This document shows, piece by piece, positions 1 through 6,207 of a stretch of DNA of 64,000 nt; position 1 is the stretch's first letter, and each line of letters starts with the position of its first letter. Origin of the DNA: Streptomyces piniterrae (GTDB lineage Bacteria; Actinomycetota; Actinomycetes; Streptomycetales; Streptomycetaceae); NCBI RefSeq assembly GCF_005048155.1, contig NZ_SUMB01000007.1, positions 248,001-312,000 on the forward strand. Reading direction: 5' to 3'. A model generated the notes under the pieces. It searched no databases. It was not told where the DNA came from and saw only the letters and a program-made list of their open reading frames with translations. The position numbers were made by a program, and so were the translations under genes.

Positions 1-410
1 TGGACTCGACCGCGGAGGACCTCACCGAGCGCATCGTCGAGGCGGCCGGCGGGCCCGTCCAGGCGGCGCTGGAGATGACCGGCGGCATCACCTTCGAGCG
101 GACCCTCGCCGCCCTCGCACCACGCGGCCGGCTGGCGGTCTACGGCTATGCCGGCGGCGAGTTGGCGAGCGTGCCCACCCGGGACCTGATGGAGCGGTCG
201 ATCACCGTCTCGGGCTTCTGGCTGCCCCAGCTCTACGCGGACCGTACGGCGTTGCCGACCTCCATGCGGGCCCTGTTCGACGCGGTGGCCGACGGCTCCC
301 TCAGGCCGCTGACCGGCGCCACCTACGCCCTCGGCGAGGCGGCCCAAGCACACCATGACCTGGCCGCCCGCACCGCGACCGGGAAACTCGCCCTCGACGT
401 CGCCCGGTAA
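1..410 (+). CDS. MDR-family zinc-binding dehydrogenase / quinone oxidoreductase, C-terminal part (5' truncated)
   Basis: The reading frame is open from base 3 and ends with TAA at 408-410, so the window holds only the last ~135 residues. The visible part contains the end of a Rossmann domain (GGITFERTLAALAPRGRL followed by AVYGYAGG, where a cofactor-binding strand is expected) and the C-terminal return to the catalytic domain (the FDAVADGSLRP and ATGKLALDV segments are typical of quinone oxidoreductase-like MDR proteins). Such enzymes reduce quinones, enones or carbonyls with NADPH in the cytoplasm. The N-terminal catalytic region is outside the window, so zinc dependence and substrate cannot be judged. 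An IclR-like regulator gene follows 153 bp downstream on the same strand. Confidence 0.8.
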   Translation, partial: DSTAEDLTERIVEAAGGPVQAALEMTGGITFERTLAALAPRGRLAVYGYAGGELASVPTRDLMERSITVSGFWLPQLYADRTALPTSMRALFDAVADGSLRPLTGATYALGEAAQAHHDLAARTATGKLALDVAR

Positions 411-563
411 CGCAGGGCGCCGGACGGGCACCGCGGCTCCTGATGTGCACCCCGGGGCCGCCCGGCCGACGCAGGGGGAACCGCGGGCGACGGGCGCGTC
501 GGCCCGCACCGGAATTGCCGTGCGCCTTCGGGCGCGGATCACTGCCAGGGGAGAGAGCACACG

Positions 564-1508
564 ATGGGCAACAGCATCACAGCGTCGGGATCCTCGGCTT
601 CGGCCGCCGCCACCACCTCCGCGTCGGACACCAACGGAACGCCGCGGCACACCCCGAGCCGCTCCAAGACCGTGCGCCAGGCGCCCAAGAGCGCCCCGAC
701 CGCGGGCCCCCGGACGTCCGGATCCGGCCATGCCGAGCGGGTCTTCCTCGTCCAGACGGCCTTCGCCGAACTCGGCGGATCCGCCCACGGACCTGGCGAG
801 ATAGCCGAATTCACCGGCCTGGACGACTCCGTCGTCTACCGCATCCTGCAGTCCGGTATCTATCAGCGCATCTTCGAGCGGGTGGACCGCGGCCTCTACC
901 GCCTGCGGACCTCGGCCGCCCAGCTCGCCTTCACCGCGCTCGACCACGGGCTCGACGGCGCGACCTCGCAGACCGTGCTCCGTGAACTGCGCATGGCGAC
1001 CGACGGCGGGCTGGCCTTCCTGTACATGGTGGCCCCGTTCTCCGGCGCGCAACGGCAGTGCGTCGACATGGCCGTCGGCGACTCCGACCTCGCCGAGCTG
1101 GGGATGACGCCCCGCGATGTGCTGTCCGTGACGCGCTCCCTGCGGACCGGCGCCTCCGGGCGGACGATCCTCGCCTACCTGCCGGAGGTGCTCCAGCAGC
1201 GGGTGCTCGCCGAACCCGTACCGGACCAGGCCGGACCGGGCGTCTTCCGGGACAACGACGCCCTGCTGGCGTCTCTCGCGGAGGTCCGCGACCTCGGTCA
1301 CGCGCTCGGATACGAGGAGTGCATGGCCGGCTGGAACTCCTGCGCGGCGCCCATCATGTGGGACGGCGCCATCATGGGCGCGGCCCTGCTCCTCAAGCTC
1401 AAGTCCGTCATGCCGGTGGCCCCCGACAACGTCATCGAGGCGACGAAGGAGGCGGCGGCCGAACTCAGCCGCTACGGAGCGGCCCGCCCGGCCGCCGACC
1501 AGCCCTGA
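564..1508 (+). CDS. IclR-like transcriptional regulator (314 aa)
   Basis: Residues 1-55 form a low-complexity Ser/Thr/Pro-rich extension. Residues about 58-115 look like a winged helix-turn-helix (AERVFLVQTAFAELGG, then GPGEIAEFTGLDDSVVYRIL and a wing ending GLYRLRTSA). The rest resembles the IclR effector domain (ASGRTILAYLPEV, then a D.LGYEE.MAGW segment and a C-terminal helix). The arrangement suggests a ligand-responsive DNA-binding protein, but the unusual N-terminal tail and weak match make the family call tentative. A good ribosome site (GGGGAGAG) lies 7 nt before the ATG. The gene stands alone between a dehydrogenase fragment and a small unknown gene. The ligand and target promoter cannot be read from the sequence. 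Confidence 0.6.
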   Translation: MGNSITASGSSASAAATTSASDTNGTPRHTPSRSKTVRQAPKSAPTAGPRTSGSGHAERVFLVQTAFAELGGSAHGPGEIAEFTGLDDSVVYRILQSGIYQRIFERVDRGLYRLRTSAAQLAFTALDHGLDGATSQTVLRELRMATDGGLAFLYMVAPFSGAQRQCVDMAVGDSDLAELGMTPRDVLSVTRSLRTGASGRTILAYLPEVLQQRVLAEPVPDQAGPGVFRDNDALLASLAEVRDLGHALGYEECMAGWNSCAAPIMWDGAIMGAALLLKLKSVMPVAPDNVIEATKEAAAELSRYGAARPAADQP

Positions 1509-1607
1509 ACCGCGGCGGCCGGCCTCCCGCCTGGTCATCAGCCGACCCCCTTCTCTACGGTGGCACCAACAGCCGGACGGAGAACACATGACGAACAAGG
1601 GGGTCTG

Positions 1608-2048
1608 ATGGAACCGGAGTTGGTGGCACTCGCGGCGTCGGGAGCGACGACGCTGGTGCAGCAGATGGCGACGGACGGCTGGGCGACCGCCCGCAGGAGA
1701 ATGGCGTCCTTCCTCGCCCGGCGCCGGGGCATGGCGGACGAAGAGGCCCTCGAAGGCGAACTGGAGGTCTCGCGCGCCGATCTTGCCGCGGCCCAGGAGG
1801 ACGGCGACCGGGAAGGCGTGGAGGGGGTGACCAACGCGTGGCGGCTGCGGCTGCGCCGGCTGCTCCGCGAGGACCCGGCCGCGGCAGACGAACTGCGCGC
1901 CCTGCTCGGTGAATTGGCACCGGAGCGGGAGACGGTGCGCGACGTGTACAACACCATCAACGGCGGCGTGCACAACTCCCCGGTGATCCAGTCCGGCATC
2001 TCCCACGTCACGTACCACACACCGCCGGGCGGACCGCTCCCCGGCTGA
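1608..2048 (+). CDS. Small protein with C-terminal amyloid-signalling-like (RHIM/BASS-type) motif (146 aa)
   Basis: No enzyme family is recognised. Residues 1-40 are amphipathic (EPELVALAASGATTLVQQMA), residues 45-105 are highly charged and probably helical, and the tail at residues 114-136 reads YNTINGGVHNSPVIQSGISH, a Gly/Asn/Gln-rich beta-prone segment. That tail has the N-x-x-x-G-x-V-x-x-x-x-V-I-Q-x-G layout of the short amyloid motifs known from multicellular bacteria, where they couple NLR-type receptors to effector proteins and resemble the animal RHIM. The family knowledge is established; its application here is inference. I chose ATG 1608, preceded by AAGGGGGT at 7 nt, over GTG 1560, which lacks a comparable site. 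The next gene starts 42 bp downstream. No NLR gene is visible nearby. Confidence 0.6.
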   Translation: MEPELVALAASGATTLVQQMATDGWATARRRMASFLARRRGMADEEALEGELEVSRADLAAAQEDGDREGVEGVTNAWRLRLRRLLREDPAAADELRALLGELAPERETVRDVYNTINGGVHNSPVIQSGISHVTYHTPPGGPLPG

Positions 2049-2089
2049 CGCCCCGCGCCACCGACCGCGCCGCCGGGCAGAATGGCGGG

Positions 2090-2728
2090 GTGCGGCTCGA
2101 AGCGATCACCTGGGAACGGCTGACCGACGCGCTCACCGAGCGCATCGACACGATGGCGGCCAAGGACGGCGGCCCGTGGCTGCGGGTGGCCGTCGACGGG
2201 GCGCCCGCCGCCACCCCCGGCGACCTGGCGGGACGGCTCGCCGAGGCGCTGCGGATCCGGGGGCGGGCGGTGCACAAGGCCGGCGCGTACGGTTTTCTGC
2301 GCCCGGCCTCCCTGCGCCTGGAATACGGCCGCCATGACCCGGACGCCTACCATGACGAGTGGTTCGACCGCCGGGCCCTGTGGCGCGAGGTGTTCCAGCC
2401 GCTCGACCCGGGCGGCTCCGGGCGGGTGCTCCCGGATCTGTGGGATCCGGTGACGGACCGGGCGACGCGCAGCCCGTACGTGGAACTTCCGCCCGGCGGC
2501 GTCCTGTTGCTGCACGGCCCCCTGCTGCTCGGTCATTGGTTCCCCTTCGATCTCGCCGTTCACCTGAAGCTGTCGCCGGCCGCGCTCGCCCGCCGTACCC
2601 CGGAGGGCGAGCGCTGGACGCTGCCCGCCTTCGCCCGCTACGAGGACGAGACACGGCCGGAGGAGGCCGCGGATGTCGTCGTACGGGCCGACGATCCCCG
2701 CCGGCCGGCATGGAGCGGGCTGGTCTGA
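2090..2728 (+). CDS. Uridine-kinase-like protein lacking a Walker A motif (212 aa)
   Basis: The fold order is that of the uridine kinase / P-loop NTPase group: a VAVDG strand at residues 33-37, a 'DFLRPAS'-like segment (FLRPASLRLEYG), a DWFD-type helix (YHDEWFDRRALWREV), the strand VLLLHGPLLLG, and a lid-like PAALARRTPEGE. The nucleotide-binding loop, normally GxxGxGKT, reads GAPAATPGDLA, with no lysine or following Ser/Thr, so ATP-dependent phosphorylation as in true uridine kinases is doubtful. GTG 2090 gives the conserved full-length protein; a later ATG at 2151 would cut the first helix. It may be a nucleotide-binding or regulatory paralogue. The 3' end is followed by an antisense damage-promoter-like site. 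Confidence 0.65.
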   Translation: MRLEAITWERLTDALTERIDTMAAKDGGPWLRVAVDGAPAATPGDLAGRLAEALRIRGRAVHKAGAYGFLRPASLRLEYGRHDPDAYHDEWFDRRALWREVFQPLDPGGSGRVLPDLWDPVTDRATRSPYVELPPGGVLLLHGPLLLGHWFPFDLAVHLKLSPAALARRTPEGERWTLPAFARYEDETRPEEAADVVVRADDPRRPAWSGLV

Positions 2729-2776
2729 AAGCCCGGCCCGGACCGGCCCGGCGGCCTGGCGTCCGCCGCTACGAAA

Positions 2777-2799
2777 ACCGTACGGCCGACCACTGACAA
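2777..2799 (-). promoter_or_regulatory. Orphan RecA-independent DNA-damage promoter match (antisense)
   Basis: Read on the minus strand the bases give TTGTCAGTG, eight bases, then TACGGT, an exact match to the actinobacterial RecA-NDp consensus TTGTCRGTG-N8-TAnnnT that is activated by PafBC. Unlike the three other copies in this window, no start codon follows within 10 nt. Transcription would run antisense into the uridine-kinase-like gene. Confidence 0.55.
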
Positions 2800-2865
2800 T
2801 CGACCTCCGACCGCCGCCCGCTGACCGCTGATCAGCGCTTTCGGACCGGCGGATAGCGTGGGCCC

Positions 2866-3327
2866 GTGACGACTTCATCCAACGCATCCGACGCGTCCAC
2901 GGCGCTGCCCGGCAGCCAGGGACCCACCGCCACCGTCGAGGCCCGGCCACGCGCCGTCGGCGCCATACGCATGTCCTACGCACCCGACCACGACGGCGAC
3001 CCGGACCCCGGCGAGATCGTGTGGACCTGGGTGCCCTTCGAGGAGAACGACGGCCGGGGCAAGGACCGGCCGGTGCTGGTCGTCGCCCGCGAGACGGGCG
3101 GCACGCTGCTGGCCGTACAGCTCTCCAGCAAGCGGCACAGCCACGACCGGGAATGGGTCGCCATCGGTGCCGGCCCGTGGGACCGCGCGGGCCGCGACTC
3201 CTGGGTCGACGTGGACCGGGTGCTGCGGGTGCACCCGGACGGAATGCGGCGTGAGGCCTGCGCGCTGGACCGGGGCCGCTTCAACCTGGTCGTCAACCGG
3301 CTCCGCGAACGGTACGGCTGGCGCTGA
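2866..3327 (+). CDS. PemK/MazF-family protein, solitary (153 aa)
   Basis: Residues 45-70 contain the family hallmark (DPGEIVWTWVPFEE, then GKDRPVLVVAR), followed by LLAVQLSSKRH and a C-terminal region with WVDVDRVLRVH that matches the MazF SH3-like barrel. MazF/PemK proteins are sequence-specific mRNA endoribonucleases of type II toxin-antitoxin systems. Here there is no small antitoxin gene overlapping or within 100 bp upstream, and the protein has a 45-residue N-terminal extension, so it may be a domesticated RNase or a non-toxic relative. The start is GTG 2866; a TAGCGT hexamer lies 6 nt upstream, predicting a leaderless transcript and supporting this start. The next gene is convergent. 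Confidence 0.75.
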   Translation: MTTSSNASDASTALPGSQGPTATVEARPRAVGAIRMSYAPDHDGDPDPGEIVWTWVPFEENDGRGKDRPVLVVARETGGTLLAVQLSSKRHSHDREWVAIGAGPWDRAGRDSWVDVDRVLRVHPDGMRREACALDRGRFNLVVNRLRERYGWR

Positions 3328-3381
3328 CGGCATCGGGCCGCGCCCGATGCTGCCGGGCGCGGCCCGAGGATCACCAGGACG

Positions 3382-3924
3382 TCAGGCGTCCGCCAGCGCC
3401 AGCAGCTTGGTGACCGTGTTCCAGTTGCGGGAGGTGGCCGTCACCCCGAGCGGGGCGCGGCTGATCGCGTCGGCGAGCTTGGAACGGCCGATGCCGTTGG
3501 GGCACCACAGATACAGCTCGCGGCCGATCAGCCGGAACCGGTCAGGCGCGAACGCGGCGAGATCGAGCGCGTCCAGCCTGGCGGTGTCGGTGGGCACCGC
3601 CGACAGGAACGTCATATGCAGGCTTTTGGGCTCCGCCGCGGCCTGCGGAAACGGATTCGCGGCGATGGCGGCGGCCAGCTCGTCGCGGGTACGGACGACG
3701 ACCGGTACCGACAGGCCCAGCTCGGCGGAGATCCGGTCCTCGATGGCCCGGGCGGTCTCCTCCGGCGGCATACCGGGGTCGGCGAAGACGATATTGCCGG
3801 TCTGCAGCAGGACGGAGACCTCCCCGAACCCCAGGGACTCGGCCAGCGCCACCTGCCGCGCCTTCGGGAAGGAGTTGTGTCCGCCGACGTTGATGCCGCG
3901 GAGCAGAGCGATCTGACGGGACAT
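3382..3924 (-). CDS. DUF1697 domain protein (180 aa)
   Basis: The N-terminus SRQIALLRGINVGGHNSFP, the LLQTGNIVF strand and the terminal TSRNWNTVTKLLALA are the signature blocks of DUF1697, a cytoplasmic family of about 180 residues with no established biochemical role. ATG 3924 starts at the conserved MSRQIALLRG; the frame is open nine codons further upstream but that extension is not conserved-looking. The gene lies 47 bp downstream of ogt on the same strand and could be read through from the ogt promoter, but no experimental link between the two families is known to me. Confidence 0.85.
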   Translation of the reverse strand: MSRQIALLRGINVGGHNSFPKARQVALAESLGFGEVSVLLQTGNIVFADPGMPPEETARAIEDRISAELGLSVPVVVRTRDELAAAIAANPFPQAAAEPKSLHMTFLSAVPTDTARLDALDLAAFAPDRFRLIGRELYLWCPNGIGRSKLADAISRAPLGVTATSRNWNTVTKLLALADA

Positions 3925-3971
3925 GACACTGCTTTCGTAGGAGCCGCACACCGGCGGGGAGCGGGAAGCGG

Positions 3972-4595
3972 TCAGAACAAGGGCGCCGGGAGAACCCCTT
4001 CCAGCGCCAGCAGCAGGCGCTTGGTCTCCAGACCGCCACCGAAGCCACCGATTCCGCCGTCGCTCGCCACCACACGATGGCAGGGGACGACGACCGGGAG
4101 CGGATTGGCGCCCATCGCCGCGCCCACCGCACGGGCGGCCCCCGGCTCCCCGACCCGGTCGGCGAGGTCCTGATAGCCGACGACGCTGCCGTAGGGAACG
4201 TCGGAGGCCAGGGCATGCAGGACCCGGGCGTTGAATCCGGAGGTCAGGGACCAGTCCAGGGGGACGGTGAAGGCGCGCAGCTCACCGGCGAAATAGGCGG
4301 TGAGCTCGGTGGTCGCCGTGTCCAGATGGGGTATCTCCGGCAGCGGCGCCGACCCGAAGAGCTGCTCCAGACGGACCAGTGCGCGACGGCTCGTCCGCTC
4401 GTCGGCGTGGAAGACGACCTGGGCCAGGCCCTCCCGGGTCGCGGCGAGCAGCAGAGGCCCGATCGGAGTCTCCAGCCGCGCCCAGCCCCAGTCGCGCGGA
4501 GGCGTGCGTCCGGCGTCCGGCGTCGCGTCCGGACCCGCGCCCGGTGATGTCGCCGGCCGGGAATCCCGTTCTGCGTCCCGCTCTGAATTCGTCAC
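3972..4595 (-). CDS. ogt: Methylated-DNA-[protein]-cysteine S-methyltransferase
   Basis: The protein directly reverses O6-alkylguanine by transferring the alkyl group to a cysteine in a suicide reaction. The acceptor lies in VVPCHRVV (Cys172), preceded by the helix-turn-helix that inserts the arginine finger (PYGSVVGYQDLADRVG) and the hinge GAARAVGAAMGANP. Residues 1-35 are a disordered Pro/Asp-rich extension not found in E. coli Ogt. The start is GTG 4595: a damage-type promoter (TTGTCAGTG-N8-TACGCT) ends only 6 nt before it, so the transcript is probably leaderless, which fixes the start. This places ogt in the same predicted RecA-independent damage regulon as uvrB and uvrC in this window. 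DUF1697 follows on the same strand. Confidence 0.93.
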   Translation of the reverse strand: MTNSERDAERDSRPATSPGAGPDATPDAGRTPPRDWGWARLETPIGPLLLAATREGLAQVVFHADERTSRRALVRLEQLFGSAPLPEIPHLDTATTELTAYFAGELRAFTVPLDWSLTSGFNARVLHALASDVPYGSVVGYQDLADRVGEPGAARAVGAAMGANPLPVVVPCHRVVASDGGIGGFGGGLETKRLLLALEGVLPAPLF

Positions 4596-4601
4596 GTGAT
4601 C

Positions 4602-4624
4602 AGCGTAGGACCCGCCACTGACAA
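4602..4624 (-). promoter_or_regulatory. RecA-independent DNA-damage (PafBC-type) promoter of ogt
   Basis: On the minus strand the sequence reads TTGTCAGTG-N8-TACGCT. The -10 hexamer ends at 4602 and the ogt GTG begins at 4595, so initiation would fall at or next to the start codon, giving a leaderless mRNA. The motif is the established RecA-NDp consensus of mycobacteria; its use in Streptomyces ogt is inferred. Confidence 0.85.
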
Positions 4625-4682
4625 AGCGACGGCGAGCGGGCCGGACGGAGGTGTCCGCACCCGCTCGGCGTCGGCCGCGGCC

Positions 4683-5567
4683 TCAGCGGCGGCTGCCCTC
4701 AAGGGCGTCGCGCACCACGTCGGGCTTGTTGGTGATGATGCCGTCGACGCCCAGATCGGCGACCTTGACCGCCGTCGGACCGTCGTCGATGGTCCACGTG
4801 TAGAGCTCCATCGGGCGGTGGTGGGGACCGCGCAGGCCGTGCACGGCGGCGATGTAGTCGGAGGTCACCGCCTTGTGGTGCGGGTTGATCTGATCGCAGT
4901 ACTCCGCGTACTTGGGGAGGTCGGCGACCGACGGGTTGCCCAGGAAGCCCGTTTTGATGTCCGGCCGCACGGTGTGCACGGTCTTGATGGTGTCGGCGTT
5001 GAAGCTCTGGATGATCAGACGGCGCTTGACGTGGGACCGGTTCAGCCAGCCCGCGTGGTCCAGCTCGGCGAGGGCCTGCACCTCGATGCCCGGGTAGAGC
5101 TCCGGCGACTTGAGCTCCATCAGCAGTTTCTGGCCGTTGTTCTCGACCTCGTCCATGTAGTCCTCGAAGGTGGGCACGCGCTCACCCTTGAACTCCGGAT
5201 CGAACCAGCTGCCCGCGTCCAGCTTCTCGATCTCATGGAGCGTGAAGTCCGCGACGTTCCACGGCGCGCGGTCGGGAAAGACCTGCTCCACATTGGTCGT
5301 CCGGGCGAGCGTGTTGTCGTGCAGGATGACCAGCTCGCCGTCCTTGGTGCGCTGTACGTCGTTCTCGACCCAGCGGATCCCGAGTTCGTGGGCCGCGTCG
5401 ATCGAGGCGAGGGTGTTCTCGGGCGCGTACGCCGAGGCGCCGCGGTGGGCGACGGCCACCGTTCTGTGCGTGTCGGTCGCGGTCTGGGCGGCGGTTGCGG
5501 AGGGGACGAGCGAGGACAGACCCAGGAGCGCACCGGCGACGACGGTGGCGACGGGGCGAATACGCAT
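4683..5567 (-). CDS. glpQ: Secreted glycerophosphodiester phosphodiesterase (294 aa)
   Basis: The protein hydrolyses glycerophosphodiesters outside the membrane to glycerol 3-phosphate and an alcohol, recovering carbon and phosphate. Residues 1-26 form a Sec signal (MRIRP, a hydrophobic core, then SATAAQT). The GDPD signature follows: VAHRGASAYAPENT, the metal ligands in WVENDVQRTKDGELVILHD, and later LLMELKSPE and DGIITNKPD near the C-terminus. ATG 5567 is preceded by ACGAGGAG; upstream codons are open but lack a signal peptide. The promoter region has three 10-bp direct repeats with a TCACGT core that look like a PhoP box, in line with known phosphate control of glpQ genes in Streptomyces. 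Monocistronic, divergent from uvrB across 640 bp. Confidence 0.9.
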   Translation of the reverse strand: MRIRPVATVVAGALLGLSSLVPSATAAQTATDTHRTVAVAHRGASAYAPENTLASIDAAHELGIRWVENDVQRTKDGELVILHDNTLARTTNVEQVFPDRAPWNVADFTLHEIEKLDAGSWFDPEFKGERVPTFEDYMDEVENNGQKLLMELKSPELYPGIEVQALAELDHAGWLNRSHVKRRLIIQSFNADTIKTVHTVRPDIKTGFLGNPSVADLPKYAEYCDQINPHHKAVTSDYIAAVHGLRGPHHRPMELYTWTIDDGPTAVKVADLGVDGIITNKPDVVRDALEGSRR

Positions 5568-5588
5568 ACGGACTCCTCGTGACGTCGT

Positions 5589-5620
5589 GGACGTGAGCTG
5601 ACGTGAAGTGACGTGAACCG
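5589..5620 (-). promoter_or_regulatory. PHO-box-like direct repeats upstream of glpQ
   Basis: On the minus strand three consecutive units read GGTTCACGT, CTTCACGT and GCTCACGT at an exact 10-bp period. The TTCAC core fits PhoP direct-repeat units, which normally repeat every 11 bp. The array sits 24-53 bp before the glpQ start. PhoP binding is inferred from the gene's identity and the core sequence. Confidence 0.45.
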
Positions 5621-6177
5621 GGTCGGACGGGCAGAGGTTCGCAGCCTCGCCGGAGCGGGAGGTAGGCGTGCGATGGCCAGATATTGAACGAGAAGTGGCC
5701 GGTGCTGCGTGTTTGAGCCCCGCGGTTGCAGGATGCCCGGAATGGCTGTGCAACAGACGTACGCCCCAACGTCGTCCAACTTGCCGGAGCCACGGCGTCC
5801 GCGCATCTCGGCCGACGGTTCGTCACCCATCGGCCTTGTGACCGGTTTTGGTCTTGCGAGCCCATAGCAGTCATCGCTACTGGCTGACGAGGAGAGGACG
5901 GCAAGTCGACACGCCGGGAACACACCCGACAGGCCTAACGGGAACGGAGTCGGCGCACCCGAACGGAAGACCTCCGGCGAGGGGAGACCGGAGCCGACCG
6001 CGGCGAACGCCGGCCATCGAACGCCGCGTGCTGCTCGCCGCCCGCCGAGCGCTGCCCGCGCGCGCCGACCGCCGGTGGGCATGACATGCGATCGGCGGAG
6101 GCCCGCCGGTCGCGTGCCACGCCCACGGCCGCCGCCGCCCCCGGCGAAACCGCTGGTCGGAGCAGCCGCCCCGCCGA
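5621..6177. other. Long intergenic region between glpQ and uvrB
   Basis: No supported coding sequence was found on either strand; open frames here lack ribosome sites and recognisable protein features. A nested hairpin can form at 5949-5998 (outer arms GTCGG/CCGAC, inner CTCCGG/CCGGAG). The stretch is not clearly a known riboswitch, tRNA, SRP RNA or RNase P RNA. It could hold an unannotated transcript. Confidence 0.4.
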
Positions 6178-6200
6178 TTGTCAGTGGCGAGTCGTACGGT
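6178..6200 (+). promoter_or_regulatory. RecA-independent DNA-damage (PafBC-type) promoter of uvrB
   Basis: Exact TTGTCAGTG-N8-TACGGT. The -10 hexamer ends 7 nt before the ATG at 6208, so the predicted start of transcription coincides with the start codon (leaderless mRNA). This also argues against the in-frame TTG at 6178, which would lie inside the promoter. Confidence 0.88.
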
Positions 6201-6207
6201 GGATCCC

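Noticed and set aside
2777..2799. Reading this motif as the promoter of the PemK/MazF-like gene
   Set aside because: It is on the opposite strand and points away from that gene, which has its own TAGCGT hexamer 6 nt before its GTG.
5840..6060. Known structured RNA (cobalamin, ydaO, glycine or SRP RNA) before uvrB
   Set aside because: None of the conserved sequence boxes of these RNAs could be found; only generic hairpins are present.
6178..6207. Upstream TTG/GTG starts for uvrB
   Set aside because: These codons lie inside the damage promoter, and homologues begin at the ATG at 6208.
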